The position numbers and the translations under genes were made by a program. From Moringa oleifera (taxonomy: Eukaryota > Streptophyta > Magnoliopsida > Brassicales > Moringaceae): a stretch of DNA of 64,000 nucleotides. The notes below the pieces were generated by a model. That model worked only from the letters and a program-made list of their open reading frames with translations, had not been told where the DNA came from and searched no databases. Numbering within the stretch: the first letter of the stretch is position 1; every line of letters begins with the position of its first letter. Of this stretch, positions 23,541 to 37,160 are shown one piece after another. The stretch is taken from positions 2,418,001 through 2,482,000 of the forward strand of contig JAJFZO010000537.1 in assembly GCA_021397835.1 (NCBI GenBank). The letters are read 5' to 3'.

Positions 23541-26230
23541 ATTGAGATTACTGTAATTTTTTTCTATTTAGATTAATATTTAGCTATTATTATTATTATT
23601 ATTTTACTGTTTCACTTCAGTTCTTGTAGGTTCTTTATTTCAATATATGAATATAAAGCAAGAACCTAAGTTATTCCCTCTTGATCTTGAGATTGAATGC
23701 ACATTTAAAAGAAGAAGAGGGGAATAATTGGCTTTTATTGGTCTTAAAAATATGATTGACATAGTAAGAATTCAAAATGAGAATGGAAATGGAAATGAAA
23801 ACAGGAACAATACTAGTATTCATTGTTTAGTTATGAAGATAACAAAAACCACACTCTAAAGGAATATCGATCCTAAATGAGCTAAATTCGAGTATAATCA
23901 AACCAAAAGTTTAGACACCACAATTTGAATTAAAGCCACTACTGTTTCAGATACTTCAGATAGTGGGGTAATTTAGTGGATTGCAAATAAAAGACCATCA
24001 CCTTCATCTTAAACTATTTATGGAGGTGAATAATTCATTTAAGATTCAAGGAATAGTGAGGAAGTTTTGCATGTAGTATTTTCCCCCAATTAAGAATGTT
24101 GAGTTGAGGAATGGTATCACTTCTTTTCGATAATTAGAGGAAGAATCACTCTATGAAGCTTGAGAATGATTTAAGAAGTTGCTAAGGAAATGTCCATATT
24201 ATGGGATTCCTCATTTGATCCAAATGGAAATTTTTTATAATGTTGTTAATACTCATACTCGAATGGTGGTAGATGTATAAGCAAAATATGTAATTCTTCC
24301 TAAATGTTGCAATGAAGTTTAAGAGCAGTTGGAGAGAATAAATAACAACAATTATCAAAGGTCAACGAATAATGCTTTTATAGCAGAAGAGTGGCTGGCA
24401 TGCATGAAGTGGATGTTGTCATAGCATTGGAAACTTAGGTTTCATTCTTAACCAATATACTGAAAACTATGAATTTGACAATAATACCTCAAGTTAGGCA
24501 GTTAGCTAATGTATCTTATCTTTACTATGGTGAAAGGCACTTATAGGAGAATTTTCAATCAAATCCAACTTTAGTTTTGCTAAGTTAAAAACTACAATCA
24601 TAATAACAATCCATACTTGAAGACTTATAACCCAAGATAAAGGTAGCATCTAAAGTTCTCATGGAGTAACTAAGGGGTAGGTGATTTTTTCAACAATTGA
24701 GACCAGCTGCACCATCGAGTTTTCAATAGCAAACACAATAGCCAAAAGTGAGTTTTAGTGAGCAAACAAACTTCATTGAAAGTTTGTTGAAAGAGTACAT
24801 GACCAAGAATCATGCCATTATTTAAAACCAATACACAATGATTCAAAATCAAGTAGTATCCCTCAAAAACTTAAAGAATCAAGTAAGGCAGCTTGTGAAT
24901 GTACTAAGTAATCAACCTCAAGATGTATTATGAAGTAATACAAAATTCTAAGAAAGATGAGTAAAGAAAAGTTTAAGGCCATCACTTTAAGGAGTATGAA
25001 GGAGTTAGAAAACCCTGAGGAAAATTTAAAGCATCATGAGGAGCCTATTTCAATTCATTAAGATGAGCAAGAAATTATAAGAGGAGAGAATGCAAAGTGA
25101 ACTTTCTCCCTCAACATAATGTTGTTGCATTAATGTAACATAACGAAGTACAAAATAAAAACGTCAAACCACTCATCCCATATCTTTAAAGTTTTCATAA
25201 GTAAGAATAAGACAAGTAATTTAATAAATTTCTTGATGTATTAAAGTAGTTACACATTATTATTTTACTTGTGTAGACATTAAAGCAAATGCCTAACTAT
25301 ATCAAATTCTTGAAGAACATTTTGTCAAAAAAGAGAAGGTTGGGAAATTTGAAATAGTGGTGCTTACTAAGGAGTATAACTTAATTTTACAGAGTAAATT
25401 ACCTCTTAAATTGAAGGATCTAAGGAGTTTTGCATTTTCATGCTCTAGTAAGAATTCTTATTATGGTATGACTTTATATGATCTAAGAGCTAGTATAAAG
25501 TTGATGCCACTACCTGTGTTTAGAAGCTTGAAATTGGAGAAACAAGACTCATAATGGTTAATTACTTTATAGCTAATAGATAAATCATTTGCTCATCCAT
25601 AAGGAAATATAGAATATGTTCATGTTCAATGGACAAATTCATCTTTTCGATGGACTTTATTATTTTAAACTATGAAGTGAATATGGAGGTGCCTATCATT
25701 CTTGGTAGATTATTCCTTGCTATTATAAGAGCTTTAATAGATGTGTAGAAAGGAAATTTACAATAAGGGTACATGATCAGCAAGTTACCTTTGATGTGTT
25801 TAGCACAATGCGATTTTCTGATTTTGTAGAGGAATGTTTAACCATTAATGTGTTGGACTTTATTGTGGCTAAAAATGGAATTCGAGCAATTGCAATGATA
25901 TGGTAAAAAGGTTATGCTTTGAACAATTCGATGAAAAAAATGATGATGAAGATGCTTTAGTAACAAGGGGGGAGTCCAAGCAATCAATTGTCAAACAAAA
26001 ACAACAGTTTGAGTCTTTGGGACTATCAAAGAGGATATTCAAGTCAATCAAACCTGTTATTGAAGACCTTTCGATGCTAGAGATGAAACATTTACCCTTC
26101 TATTTGAAGTATACTTATTTAGGTGAGAGAAATATGTTGCCTATCATTATATCATCCTATTTAGAATAAGGAGAAAGAGTAGTTATTGTCACAGCTGGAC
26201 CTTTGGCAAAGTTTGGTGCGAGAAAATTTT
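23541..26230 (+). mobile_element. Athila-type Ty3/gypsy remnant, gag and protease
   Basis: Broken + strand frames give landmarks in gag-pol order. Gag: FYNVVNTHTRMVVD (24230-24280), then LERINNNNYQRS with a following ACMKW (24330-24420). Protease region: LPLKLKDLRSFAFSC, SYYGMTLYDLRASIKLMPL (25390-25510). Linker: [11 protein letters not shown] and NKGTxxQQVTF-like pieces (25690-25800), then LEMKHLPFYLKYTYLGE and LPIIISSYLE just before the place where reverse transcriptase should begin (26070-26170). Stops and frameshifts break every domain, and the active-site aspartate region of protease reads LRAS instead of the usual LGAS. Reverse transcriptase, integrase and the 3' LTR are not seen. Dead element. 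Confidence 0.8.
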
Positions 26231-28613
26231 TTAAATTTTTCTAAACTTCTTTTTTAGTCGACTTTGAATAAGAGACAAGGAATCATCGTCAATCTTTTTT
26301 ATGGTGTAAGTTGGCCATTGTTTTATTTCATACTTTTCTTTTCTTTTATTAAATGAAGTAAGAAATAACTCCAAAACAAAATTAAGCATTGGTCTATTTC
26401 TTTGAAAGATTTAAAATCAATAGTCAATTATATTAGGAAAGATTAACACCTCTACAAGCACTCAAGAATTGGTCATTTACACTAAATAATCTCATACTAG
26501 AATTGTCTCAATTTGATATTAATCTCACGATACAATAACATATAATATAATAGACAAAAATAATACAAAATTGATCTTTGTCCAAACTCTAAGCTTTTGA
26601 AGAAAAACCACACCAAACTTCCTCTTGATGTGATACAATCTCAAAACAATTTGCTATGATCTGTAAGAATTTCAAAACTAGACTTATCTAATTCTTTACT
26701 GTTAAAACTAATATATTTTATATTAGAGATTCAAAGCACAAATGACATTACATTCTTTTCTCCATAAATTTATTTTGAAATCATGAGATATAATAAAGAA
26801 TTTATAGAATATATAAAGAAAAAATGAGTAGTATGTAAAAAGGAAGAAAAGTAAAAGTGGCAAACATCCCAATCTTTATTTAATCAATTAAATGACCATA
26901 CATATAATTAGATTTGGAAAGCTTTATACCTTGAATCCTCTTTGCGTGTCGTACCTCTGCTAACAACAACATAAATCAATAGATCTTTCCTAAAGAACTT
27001 ACAAAAAGCTTAAGAACTGAAAGAGAGAGAGAGGCTAAAGGAATCTTGGAAAACAACTCTAGCTTTAAAAAAGAATGAGTGTGCAAAAGATTCCTTTTAC
27101 AATTAAAAACGAACTTATTTATAGGAAAAAATGGTTTGGCAAAGCCCACCGAAAATTCAAAAATCTATTTTGCAAAAAGGGACACTGGTGTTAACAAGTT
27201 AGTTTTGAAGAAAATACGCATTTGCGTGCATTTCACCCATAACCATCACCAGTTTCTTGAAACTTCATGATTTTTTGCTCCAAACTCTAGGTCTTTAAAT
27301 CTAATATGAGATCAATAAGAATCATAATAGTCTCTAAAACTTTTTAACTTGACATGAGATTGACATTAATCATGTTTAGCTGAACTCCCCAATACTGATG
27401 TGAGATCGACATTAATCGTTACCAATATTCAAAGCTTCTTTAGACTCAATGTGAAATCACCATCAATTAACATCAATTTGTCACCAAACCTACCCAAGCT
27501 TAATGTGAGATCCACATTAATCATCATCTCCTTATTAAAATGCAAGTTGAAAGAATGGTTTGAAAACACTATTAATTAACTGCCATTTGGGTTACTTAAT
27601 TCTCGACGTCAGATCGATTGACACCTTATTGAACCCACTTTTTGACATCATTAATAAGTGTGTCGTGTGTCTTTTTGATAAGATTTCACTCTTAAAATCC
27701 TCTTGTTAAGCATGGATAATATATAAGCTTTTTCCCTACCTTAGATTCTCTAGAGAATCTTAGAGCCATTTACTCTATCCCAAACCAAGTCCACTTAGTA
27801 GAGCCTTCACTTGATGAATAAAGATGGTCTGATAGACATGGTCATAGTTATGTATTTGAAAAGTCATTTCACGATAACCTTAGTCTAGCACTCCATCCTT
27901 TTGCAATCATGGCATGCTTTAGGCATACAATTCCTCCCTTTTTACTCATTCTAAATGCGTGGATGATTCTCTTTGGCTTTATTTTAATATACAATTCCTC
28001 ATGGGTCTAAGAAAGAGTTGTGTGATTAATCCAAGGTCTTATACCATAGGTTGTTAGACAATGCAGGAATCCATAACATAAAATATTACTTTACATCGAA
28101 TAAATTAGCCACTGTTTGTAATGTACGCACTAACTTCTTAGATAATTTTTCTATTAATCCCATCTCACACTAGTTCTCAAACAGTTAAGGAATTATATAT
28201 AGATTCCTTTAAGACTTTTTCTCTCGATCCCATTCCAAATCCATTATCAATGTCACGCATTTCCAATGCTAACTTTTTTTTTTTTGCCTGGACCCCTTAA
28301 CTTTATCGACCATGATGCTTTTAAAAATCTATCCTTGATCTTACTCCTGCAATCAAGTTATAGATACCTAGCTTCAAATTGGAAAAAGCTCAAAGATGAT
28401 TAAGTGACAGGTCAATGAGGTTGGATCTATGCTTTAGATCGGGATTATGTGGAGTTTAAAATTTAGTTTATCTATCAAATTCAACATCAAGATTATGTTG
28501 CCAAGTGACAAGTCATGCATACTTTAACCCGATGTGAGGTCAAAAATAACTTGAGCACACTCTATCCTAATGTTAGGGTGGGTTTAGCTCAATGAGCACA
28601 TTTTAGCCTCGAC
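26231..28613. repeat. Retroelement-like untranslated DNA with a diffuse repeat
   Basis: No coding domain is visible. Between 27350 and 27530 a phrase close to GATGTGAGATCGACATTAATC recurs at least four times with irregular spacing of about 50-65 bases. The same theme returns near 28530 (CCGATGTGAGGTC) and in the region around 30100-30200. A phrase CCTTAGATTCTCTAGAGAAT at 27743 resembles CCTTAGATTGTCTAGAGACT at 37352, which links this stretch to the Tat-type debris further right. Probably LTR or untranslated DNA of gypsy elements. Confidence 0.45.
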
Positions 28614-28775
28614 GTGGACTATCCTGATGTGGATTACCATAATGTGGATTACTTAGATGTAAATCACTCCAATGTAGATTACCTCGATGTGGATTACCTT
28701 GTCGTAGATTACCTCGATCTGTATTATCCTGACATGGATCACCTTGATGTTGTTTACCTTGACCTCTCATCGAGA
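28610..28775 (+). repeat. 15-bp minisatellite encoding DVDYL-like repeats
   Basis: About eleven tandem copies of a 15-base unit near GATGTGGATTACCTC. Because the unit is a multiple of three, one + strand frame stays open across the array and reads (D-V-D-Y-L)-like pentapeptides with variants NVDYL, DVNHS, DLYYP and DMDHL. The frame starts at an ATG at 28614 and closes at 28826. The surrounding sequence is non-coding retroelement-like DNA, so a real protein is unlikely. It appears to be a local amplification of the GATGTG... theme found in the flanks. Confidence 0.85.
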
Positions 28776-30950
28776 TTCATATATAAAGCAGCTTGGAGAG
28801 AAAGAATTATGAAGGCTCGAGAATAGTAATGGAAACCTCTTGATGAAATTTGCACAAAGAATATTACCAAACTGTGATCTCCTTTATTCCATGAAAAAAA
28901 TTTGAGTTTCAAGATTAGGCTATTTTAATCTTATTCACAAAGAGTGCATGTTATCCAGTGATAGATTTTTGAATATCAAGATATTATTGATTGCTCAAGA
29001 GCTCCTCTTTCTCCATAAGAGAGTTTTCAAATCTTTGGCAGACCTTATCCTAGTTTCTCCCCTATAAATAAACCTACTAATTTCGGTAGAAAGGCATGAA
29101 TTAGCACTAATAAATTCATGAGCAAACATTGAACAATAATAAAAGAAGGAACAAGCATCAATCCATCTAAAAATAGACAAGTGATGGATGAAAAAAGAGA
29201 CATCTCTTCACAATCAAGCATCAATCAGTAACAATTCGTGGAAACATCTCTAGTTCTGAGAAGTCAATGAACACATCTCTAGATCAATCAATATATAATT
29301 TGTAATTTTTATAACCATAATCGTAATAATTCTAGATCACACATCTTCAAGATTTTTAGGTTTCTGTAACTAGATGTCAAAATACAGCATCTAAAGTCTA
29401 AAATGTTAGTAAAGAGGCCGCACAAAAATTGTACTGAAGATGTTATTGCTTTGTAATCATTGATTTGCAAAAGTGAATAAAAGATGATCACCTATTTTTT
29501 ATTCCTTTGCTAGTTGTTTATTCTATAGTGCACTTCATGTTTTCTAAAATTATTTAAAAGAAAAGAATTTGATGGAGTTCATATTTTGATCTCTAAATTA
29601 AAATACATTTGTTTTTTTTGAAATCAAAGATCTAGTGTTAACTAGATTGAGAGTCTCATATAAAAGTGCATAATAAATTTATTTCAAAATCAACTTTAAA
29701 TTATTATAAATTAAAGATACTAGATCATTCTACTTAAATGTATTAATTCTTAAGGGCTTGTGACGATGGTAATAAATAGACTACTCCTTATTTTTAAATG
29801 GAGTTCACTTGTTTTCTTTCTTAAAAGAAAAAGAAGTTTTCAAATGAAATTGATAGCCAATCATAACAAAAAAAAAAAAAAAAAGATTGGTGATGCCTCA
29901 TTTATTTTTTGAAACCTAAAAAGATAAAAAAATTTCTCACCCTCGAGCTTATTGCCAAAATGTTCGGTTTTGAGAGCTAACGACTCCATTAAGGATATGT
30001 TTTAAAGACTAGAGTTAAACTTAAGTAGAACTGATCTTGTACTTTGAAATTTTAATTTGACTTTAATCCCAATTATATATGCCCAATCTATGGTTTGAAA
30101 AACCTGATATTAGGTCGAGAATACTTGATCCAAGGTCAACTCTTTGTTGTCTTTATTCTAAATCTGAATTTTACTAACTGTACCTGATGTCAGATCATGA
30201 ATTTTAATATGCTGGATATCTGTACCTAACCTTTAATTAAGTATATTAACATCTTTTACTGCATATATATATGTTCATTGCTTTTGCTTTGTGATGAAAA
30301 CTTCACATACTTATGTCCATACATATGCATACACCTAAACTCAAGCTTAACCTATTGAGGTGTACACCCTATTTTAAAAGGGATGAAAGGATGCAAGCAT
30401 TTGAGAAATCACTTAATCTCTGCACATGTTATGCACTTTATCGTGCCAGATCTTACTCCATGAATTGGTATCACTCTCAAGATGATTTTTAGCATATATA
30501 CTCATGATACCGATGATCGAAGGTGTGGGAAGATCTGAGAGCCTAGAGCTTTTTTAGAACCTCAAAGACCTAATCTCAAGTCAAGCCCTACATATAAAAA
30601 GAGCCACATATGACCTCATTAAGATCTTATGACCCTATTAAGCCATGAATGTAGTTAGAGATAAAAGTATGAAAGTGTTAATTATATTCCCAAATGTTGT
30701 TTTGTTCCTATTTCATGACGTCAACAATTAAAGTTTTAGATCATCATAAAGATAGAAAGAATAATTTTACTTTAGATTTAAAAATCAAAATAAGTAGATG
30801 GAAAGATCGAGATAGAAGTACAACAATGAGTAGAGAATATTAGTTTATGATGATTTAAGTACTATACCTTTCCCGTATCCATTTTCATGCATACATATTT
30901 GCTTTTAGTATTGACTCTTTAAATTAAACATAGAAGAGAATAGGTAAGGC
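28776..30950. other. AT-rich intergenic or retroelement untranslated DNA
   Basis: No gene or domain is recognised. A poly-A tract lies at 29867-29884. Phrases such as CCTGATATTAGGTCGAG and CCTGATGTCAGATC at 30105-30200 echo the diffuse repeat of 27.3-28.6 kb. Likely the upstream LTR or leader of the Tat-type element that follows. Confidence 0.45.
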
Positions 30951-30999
30951 TAAACAATATCTAGTTATTAAGAAGTACAATCTTAAATCTCGAAATCTG

Positions 31000-33900
31000 A
31001 ACAAAGTGGAAATGGATAATCAATTAGCCAAAATTAAGAGACTTGAGCAAATCCAAGCTGAAATCCAAGCTGCACAAGAGCCTTCAATGAAAGAAATATG
31101 AAAAATCACCAAGAATTACAAAATATAATGCAATCTTAGTTTCAACAAATGATAACATCTTTTGGCACAATGTTATAAAAGGAAAAACCTGTAGAAGCTA
31201 AAGCTCTTGAGAAAAAATCTTTTTAAGAAACCTTCATACTTAAACTCATCAACTACAGCTGAGATGTCTTAGAGTCCGAAAAAGCAAATAGTAGTAGAAT
31301 ATATCTAAGACATGGATGATTAATTTGAGTAAGAGAAAATAGGGAATGCTAATGCCATAAATCAAGAACTTTTAACGAAGATTAAATATCTAACAAAGCA
31401 TATGACTGTTCTCAAGCAAAAATGGGAAATGAATGGGATCGATACAACTAAGCTCATCTTAGTATCGGGTTTGGTGATACAACCTAAATTCAAAGCATAT
31501 GAGTTTGACAAATATGACAGGACAAGATGTCCTTGTAACCATTTAAAGATGTATTTACATAAAATGCATAAGTATGAGACTAATTAAAAGCTCTTGATTC
31601 ATTACTTTAAGGACAACTTGAAAGAGGAAGCTTTGAAGTGGTACACCAATCTAGAACCCTCAAGATTTAACCTTAAAGATACTTAGTAAATACTTTCCTA
31701 GTCCAATACCAACATATAGAGGGGTTAGAGCTTAACTAAGTCACGCTTCAAAACATGTTCAAAAAGAACAATAAAACCTTGAAAAAGTATGCAACCTGAT
31801 GGCCAAAAATGATCACTAGAGTTCAACTTACACTTACTGAAGTAGAGTTCTCACGAACCTTCTTATAAACTTTGTATCCTCCATTCTACTCTTATATGGT
31901 CTCTATAGTTGGAGAAAAATTCACTAGGATTGTTCAAGCTGATGAATTTATGAAAAATATATTTCAAATCGGGAAACTAGATGATCCTACTATGAGAAGG
32001 GCTTTTACAATGAAGAAGAAAGATAGTGAAGCGAATTACATTGCTTAACCAACTTTTTAGAAACAAGTAAATACTGTCCCTACACAATATTCATCATACA
32101 CTAGAGTCTCTCAGACCCTAAATTCCTACAGCATATAATGATCAAACTCCATTAAGGCGAAAATAATGAAAGGCAAAGGCAAAGGAGATAAGGGACCCTA
32201 ATTTACCCTATCCCAATAGCTTATTTAGATTTATATTCATAGCTACTAAAGCAAAAGTTGGTGGCATCATTATATGTCAAACTGCTACAAGCTCATTATC
32301 TTTTATGGTATAATCTGATGACAAGTTGTCAATACCATTTTGGAGTAGTAAGGCATGATATAGAAAACTACCATGTGTTCAAATACTGAGTAGGTCTTTT
32401 GTAAATGTGGGGCTGCTAAGTTTTGAATTGAATAACAAGCCTAATATTACCAATAATCCTTTGCCAACTTATAATCAACATCAGGTGAATTTGATTGAAT
32501 GGTACGAAGAGGTATTTATGGTTGAAAAATTTAAACCTATCATGGTTAAGTGTAAAGTTCTACCAATTGTCACAAAGGATTTATTCATGGAGAATGAGGA
32601 TATGAAACCTCGAGCATTGATAATTAAAGTTCCTAGACTCTTTACATATAAGAATTCCCTTCTTGTCCTTTGGAAATATCAACTAGTTGCACACAAAAAC
32701 GAGTTTGTTAATAAAGCTGAAGCAAGCCATGTGACAAGAAGTGGCCGATGTTATAGAGCCTCAAAGCTAGAAACAAAAGTAAAATGAGAAAAAGGTCATT
32801 GAAAGAAAGAGGAAAAGCAAAGAGATAGAAAAAGTAAAAATTCTTTCCCTTATCATATAACAAGAAGCTGTAAACTTTTCGAAACTAATCAAGCATAGTG
32901 ATTATAACATCAGTGATTAGTTACAAAAGACACCAGCGAAGACTTCAATGTTTTCAGTTATTTTCAATTCAGAGAATCATCAAAAATCTTGATGAAAACT
33001 CTCATGAATGCGTGCATACCACATTAGATTTTTATTGATAAACAGGAACCCACAACTACTTCATAACCCATAATTTCATAACCTTCAGCAATGACAAGTT
33101 ATCACCCGAAGGGAAGATCAATCAAAGCCTTATATATTAATGCCCATTACAAAAAAACATGTTATTTCTCAAGTATTGATCCATAATGGGTCATCTTTGA
33201 ATGTAATGCCAAGGTGCACTCTGAATTGGCTTCTTGTAGACCTTAGTCATATGAGATACAATCCGATGATAGTTAAAGCATTTGATGGAGGAAAAACTAA
33301 AATGCAAGGTTCTACAAACTTCAAAACAAAGATTGGAGTGAGCATTTATGACATAGAATTTTAGGTTATGAATATCAAAACCATCATTAAATCTCCTCCC
33401 GGGATGACTATAGATTCTCTTAGCAAGAGTTATGCCTTTAACTTTATATTAGAAGGTGAAACTCATTGTGAATGACAAGCTAGTGTTAATAGATTAGGAA
33501 GAATATGTTATTAAGGCTATATCTTTAGAATATGCTTACATTGAAGTACCAAAGAGAATGCTTTTTAGTCATTTGTATTTGTTAATGTAGTCAAATATCT
33601 AAAGGAACTTTATATGTCTAAAAATTTAATGCTCCAAGTTAAGCAAACACTTGAAAAAAGAATGCAACCTGAAAAAGGCCTAGGAATGAAATTCAAGGAA
33701 AACCAAAGATCATAGACATTCCAAAAAATAAAGATGAATGGGCTCTGGGCTATTAATTGCCTCCAATGGACAATAAGAAAAAAGAGAATGAAAGAGGAGC
33801 TCAATATGAAGGACTCAATCCTGACTGGTTTATTAATTGTTGAAGAACCTTATGATGAAATTTTAGATGAGCAGGTTTGTACTTACATGATAAATCGGTG

Positions 33901-35110
33901 AAGCTACCAAATATATCTTTAAAAATCTAAAAAAATGGAATTATAAAAAAGAGAGAGAATATTTTGGTGGAATTTAAAGATTTATTTTAAACATTCTTAT
34001 TTGGTCTCATTTATGGTTAAATGAAAAGAAGATGTATTTCCTTTTGAATTCCTTTCCTAATTAATAATAACTCTTTTCTTTGCCTTTATTCTTGTTAACT
34101 TCTTTTTCCTTGAAATTTCTATTTTTTTATGCCTATGATATAAGGAATTTGACTATGAATATCTCAATGCTTGAAATTGATAATATGAAACAAAAAAAAA
34201 AAAGAAAAGATTCATTAGAAAATCTTGATAATGAGGAATATGATGAAAATAGTGAACTTTTATTAAAAATAAAAAAGATAGATTATTGATGAGGAAAAAC
34301 AAATCTTGCCCCATGAGGAAGAAATTGAAATATTGAAAATATGTAGAAAAAAAGAAAAAAAAAGGTTAAAATTGGAATATTGATTTCTCATTCAATAAGA
34401 AAAGCCTTGTTCAATTTATTAAAAGAATATATTGACATTTTCGCTTGGTCATACAAAGATATGCCAGGGCTGGACAGAACTATTATAGAGCATAAATTAC
34501 CTTTAAAACTTTCTTGTTCAGCAGAAGTTAAGAAAAATGAAACCGAAGATATTGTTAAAAATAAAGAAAGAAGTTTAGGAACTTTTAAATATTGGGTTTA
34601 TTATGTGTCAATGTATCTAGAATGGGTAGCCAACATTATGCCAGTCCTTAAGAAGGAAGATCAAATATGCATATGTGTACATTACAAAGGTCTAAATAAA
34701 GCAACCCCAAAGAATACCTTTCTTCTTCCTTACATTAACACGGTTGTGGAATAATACAACTAAATTCTCCTTATTTTTATTTATGGATGGTTATTTAGGA
34801 TATAACAAAATCCATATGGCTAAAAATGACATAGAGAAAATAAAATTCACCATGTTGTAGGGCATGTGTTGTTAAAGAGTAATGCGTTTCAGTTTGGAAA
34901 ATGTCGAGGCAACATACTAAAGAGCTATCATCACTCCGTTCCACAATATGATGTATAAATCTATCGAGCTATATGTGGACAAATTTATAATGCATCTAAA
35001 AGAGATGAAGACCATGCTGAAGACTTTCATTGTTATTATGTATTGCTTTGAATGGGAATTAATTTCAAGCCTTTTTCACTATGCCTGAGAGAATACATTT
35101 CTGTTTAACT
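31000..35110 (+). mobile_element. Tat-type Ty3/gypsy remnant: gag, protease, reverse transcriptase
   Basis: Landmarks appear in order on the + strand. Gag: a charged start (about 31010-31100), YEFDKYDRTRCPCNHLKMY with MHKYETN (31495-31585), then HYFKDNLKEEALKWY (31600-31650). Linker: NVGLLSFELNNKPNITNNPL and FTYKNSLLVLWKY, VTRSGR (32400-32750). Protease: VLIHNGSSLNVMPRCTL and VKAFDGGKTKMQGS (33165-33320); the active-site motif is HNGSS where DNGSS is usual. Reverse transcriptase: FAWSYKDMPGLDRTIIEHKL, EWVANIMPVLKKEDQICICV, HYKGLNKATPKNTFLLP (34440-34740), then decayed pieces including LYVDKFI, the eroded YVDD site (about 34970). RNase H, integrase and LTRs are not seen. Stops and frameshifts throughout: dead. 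Family assignment rests on these motifs. Confidence 0.85.
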
Positions 35111-35329
35111 AGTACCAATTTTAGGCATTTTTGAGGGTGTTAGTTCTTTTTCATATGTAACTGACTCGCAAACTCAAATTTCTTGATAAAGTTTAATCAG
35201 TACCATAAACCTTTTCTTTTACTTTTTCTTTGGGTCTCTTTAAAAAAAAAGATTCAAGGAAAAAGTAAAAGTAAATTTTGGTGACCAATCATACCATAAA
35301 AAGTTTGGTAGCATTCTTGTTTTTTGATT

Positions 35330-37160
35330 TTAATTAAAAGGCTAGCCAAAATGAATTTCAAGATTCATTATTTTGTAATGAAACCAAGCCAAAACCAAAA
35401 AGAAAGCACTTCTTTTCTCACATCTAGGGGGAGTACTCGGTTTATCGCTAGTCTTGTTGTGAACTCTTTTACACGTTTTAGTTTTTCTTTCGAGTCTTTT
35501 ATCGACTTGGTTGCCTTTTTTCAAATTTTTGTTTAATCATATTATCATGTTATTCAATTTTTGGTAATTAAACCCATGAGCATCCTGTGGCATTTTATGA
35601 ACTCGAAAGTTTGGAATGAGGATCTTTTCTCTATCTAATGCTTCTATATAAGGTAATCCCTAGAGACTGATGCAGTCACAGTATCTTCAACTTTTACAAT
35701 GATCATTCCTTCTTTCATCATTATCTTGATTCATTGATGAAGCGTAAAAGATACGGCTCTTACTAGATGGATCCACGGTCTTTCTAAAAGCATATTATAG
35801 GATGAAAATATATCCATAACTTGGAATTCTAAGAGGTATGATATTATTCCTATATTTAGTTATATATAAATTACACCTTGGAGTATGCCGCTGGATTCGT
35901 CGAATACTCTAACTATTAAAGAACTATCATGCATGTGTTCAATATCTATAGGAAAGCAATCTAATGTGCACCTCTGTATGACATTTTAAGAGGATCTATT
36001 GTCAATCAAAACTCAAGAGATTTTGAATCCAATGTATTCCATCGAAATGTAGATGGCCTTTGTTAATCATCTCTTATTTGGTGGTATTTAATCATCGATA
36101 AAAGATATTAGTGATGTGCCCCACCAAATCCTCTATTTTATCTACAAGTATATATTACAAGACATATACATTCTTTAACACTTTTATTAGAGCTTCACTA
36201 TGGAGTTCAGAGCTAAATATGAAGGATAATAGAGATATATTTATAGCAATCTTGCTTAGCTAGTCCATGATATTAACTCACTATGTTTGATGTACTTCAA
36301 GAATTCCATTGCTTTTCCTTTAATTATCGATTAAGCATTTTCTTTTACTACTTTTTTTTTTCACTTTCTCTATGTCTTTGACTTTGGTGATACTTTCTTT
36401 TATGATCTTATTCATTTTTTTTCTAATTTTACTAGTCCATAATATCTTTTACTTTGGGTGACATGGCTTGAACTTGCTATATTCTTGCTTCGTCTACCAT
36501 TTGAATCTTTGTCTGATAGTTCCAAGAGATTGCATGGTTATCCTCGTTGTTACCTTGATTATCACCTTTGATTATTTTATCTTTATCTATAGTTGTATAT
36601 TTACAATGTTTTTGACTTTCAAAATAAAGGGTTTACTTCTTTCAATCATCATGAATTTGTGGCCCTTGACTTTCATCACGTTTATTTAGTGTTGTCCTTG
36701 AGTTGAAAGTGGATTATTCGTAACATTTTTAGGTTGCTCTCACTTTTGGTAGCTTGTTCAGCTTGATATCTACTAATTCTCAATAAAATAGCTAAATATC
36801 TTACTGCTATTAACTTCTTCTTCTTAACATATAACTTATAAGGTTTTGGCTATACTGTCCCCATCATCAAAGTCTATTCTTCCAAAGTAAGGGTAAGATC
36901 GAGCTTCTTAAAATTGAAATACTAAAATATGAGATCTCAAAAGTATATAACAGTTTTGATAAGGGCTTTATCTACTTGAATCTTAAAGATATATATCCAT
37001 ATTCTTAATAAAATCTCTTCTTGTTGTCATGCCCCATTATTTCCCACAAGGTATTTAATTTTGCCAATCCATTGGTCTTTGTAGTCAATTTTGACTTTAG
37101 AAGGCAATTTGGCTCTAAGACTTAATTCTAAACCATTTCCCTTTTCTTTTTATACTCTTT
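35330..37160 (-). mobile_element. Second Tat-type gypsy remnant, opposite orientation
   Basis: On the minus strand, reading down from about 36060 to 35640, a protease region is clear: KAIYISMEYIGFKIS, a stop, VLIDNRSS, a stop, NVIQRCTLDCFPIDIEHMH, then SLIVRVFDESSGILQGV, LEFQVMDIFSSYNMLLERPW and IHLVRAVSFTLHQ, VKVEDTVTAS. It is the same type of domain as on the + strand at 33.15-33.5 kb. Sequence at 35560-35340 continues as the decayed linker before reverse transcriptase. Upstream (36060-37160) is probably degraded gag without clear motifs. This remnant abuts the + strand element near 35.1-35.3 kb. Confidence 0.75.

Noticed and set aside
28614..28826. The DVDYL frame as a real repetitive protein gene
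   Set aside because: The frame stays open only because the repeat unit is 15 bases. Nothing around it resembles a promoter, exon or conserved flank.
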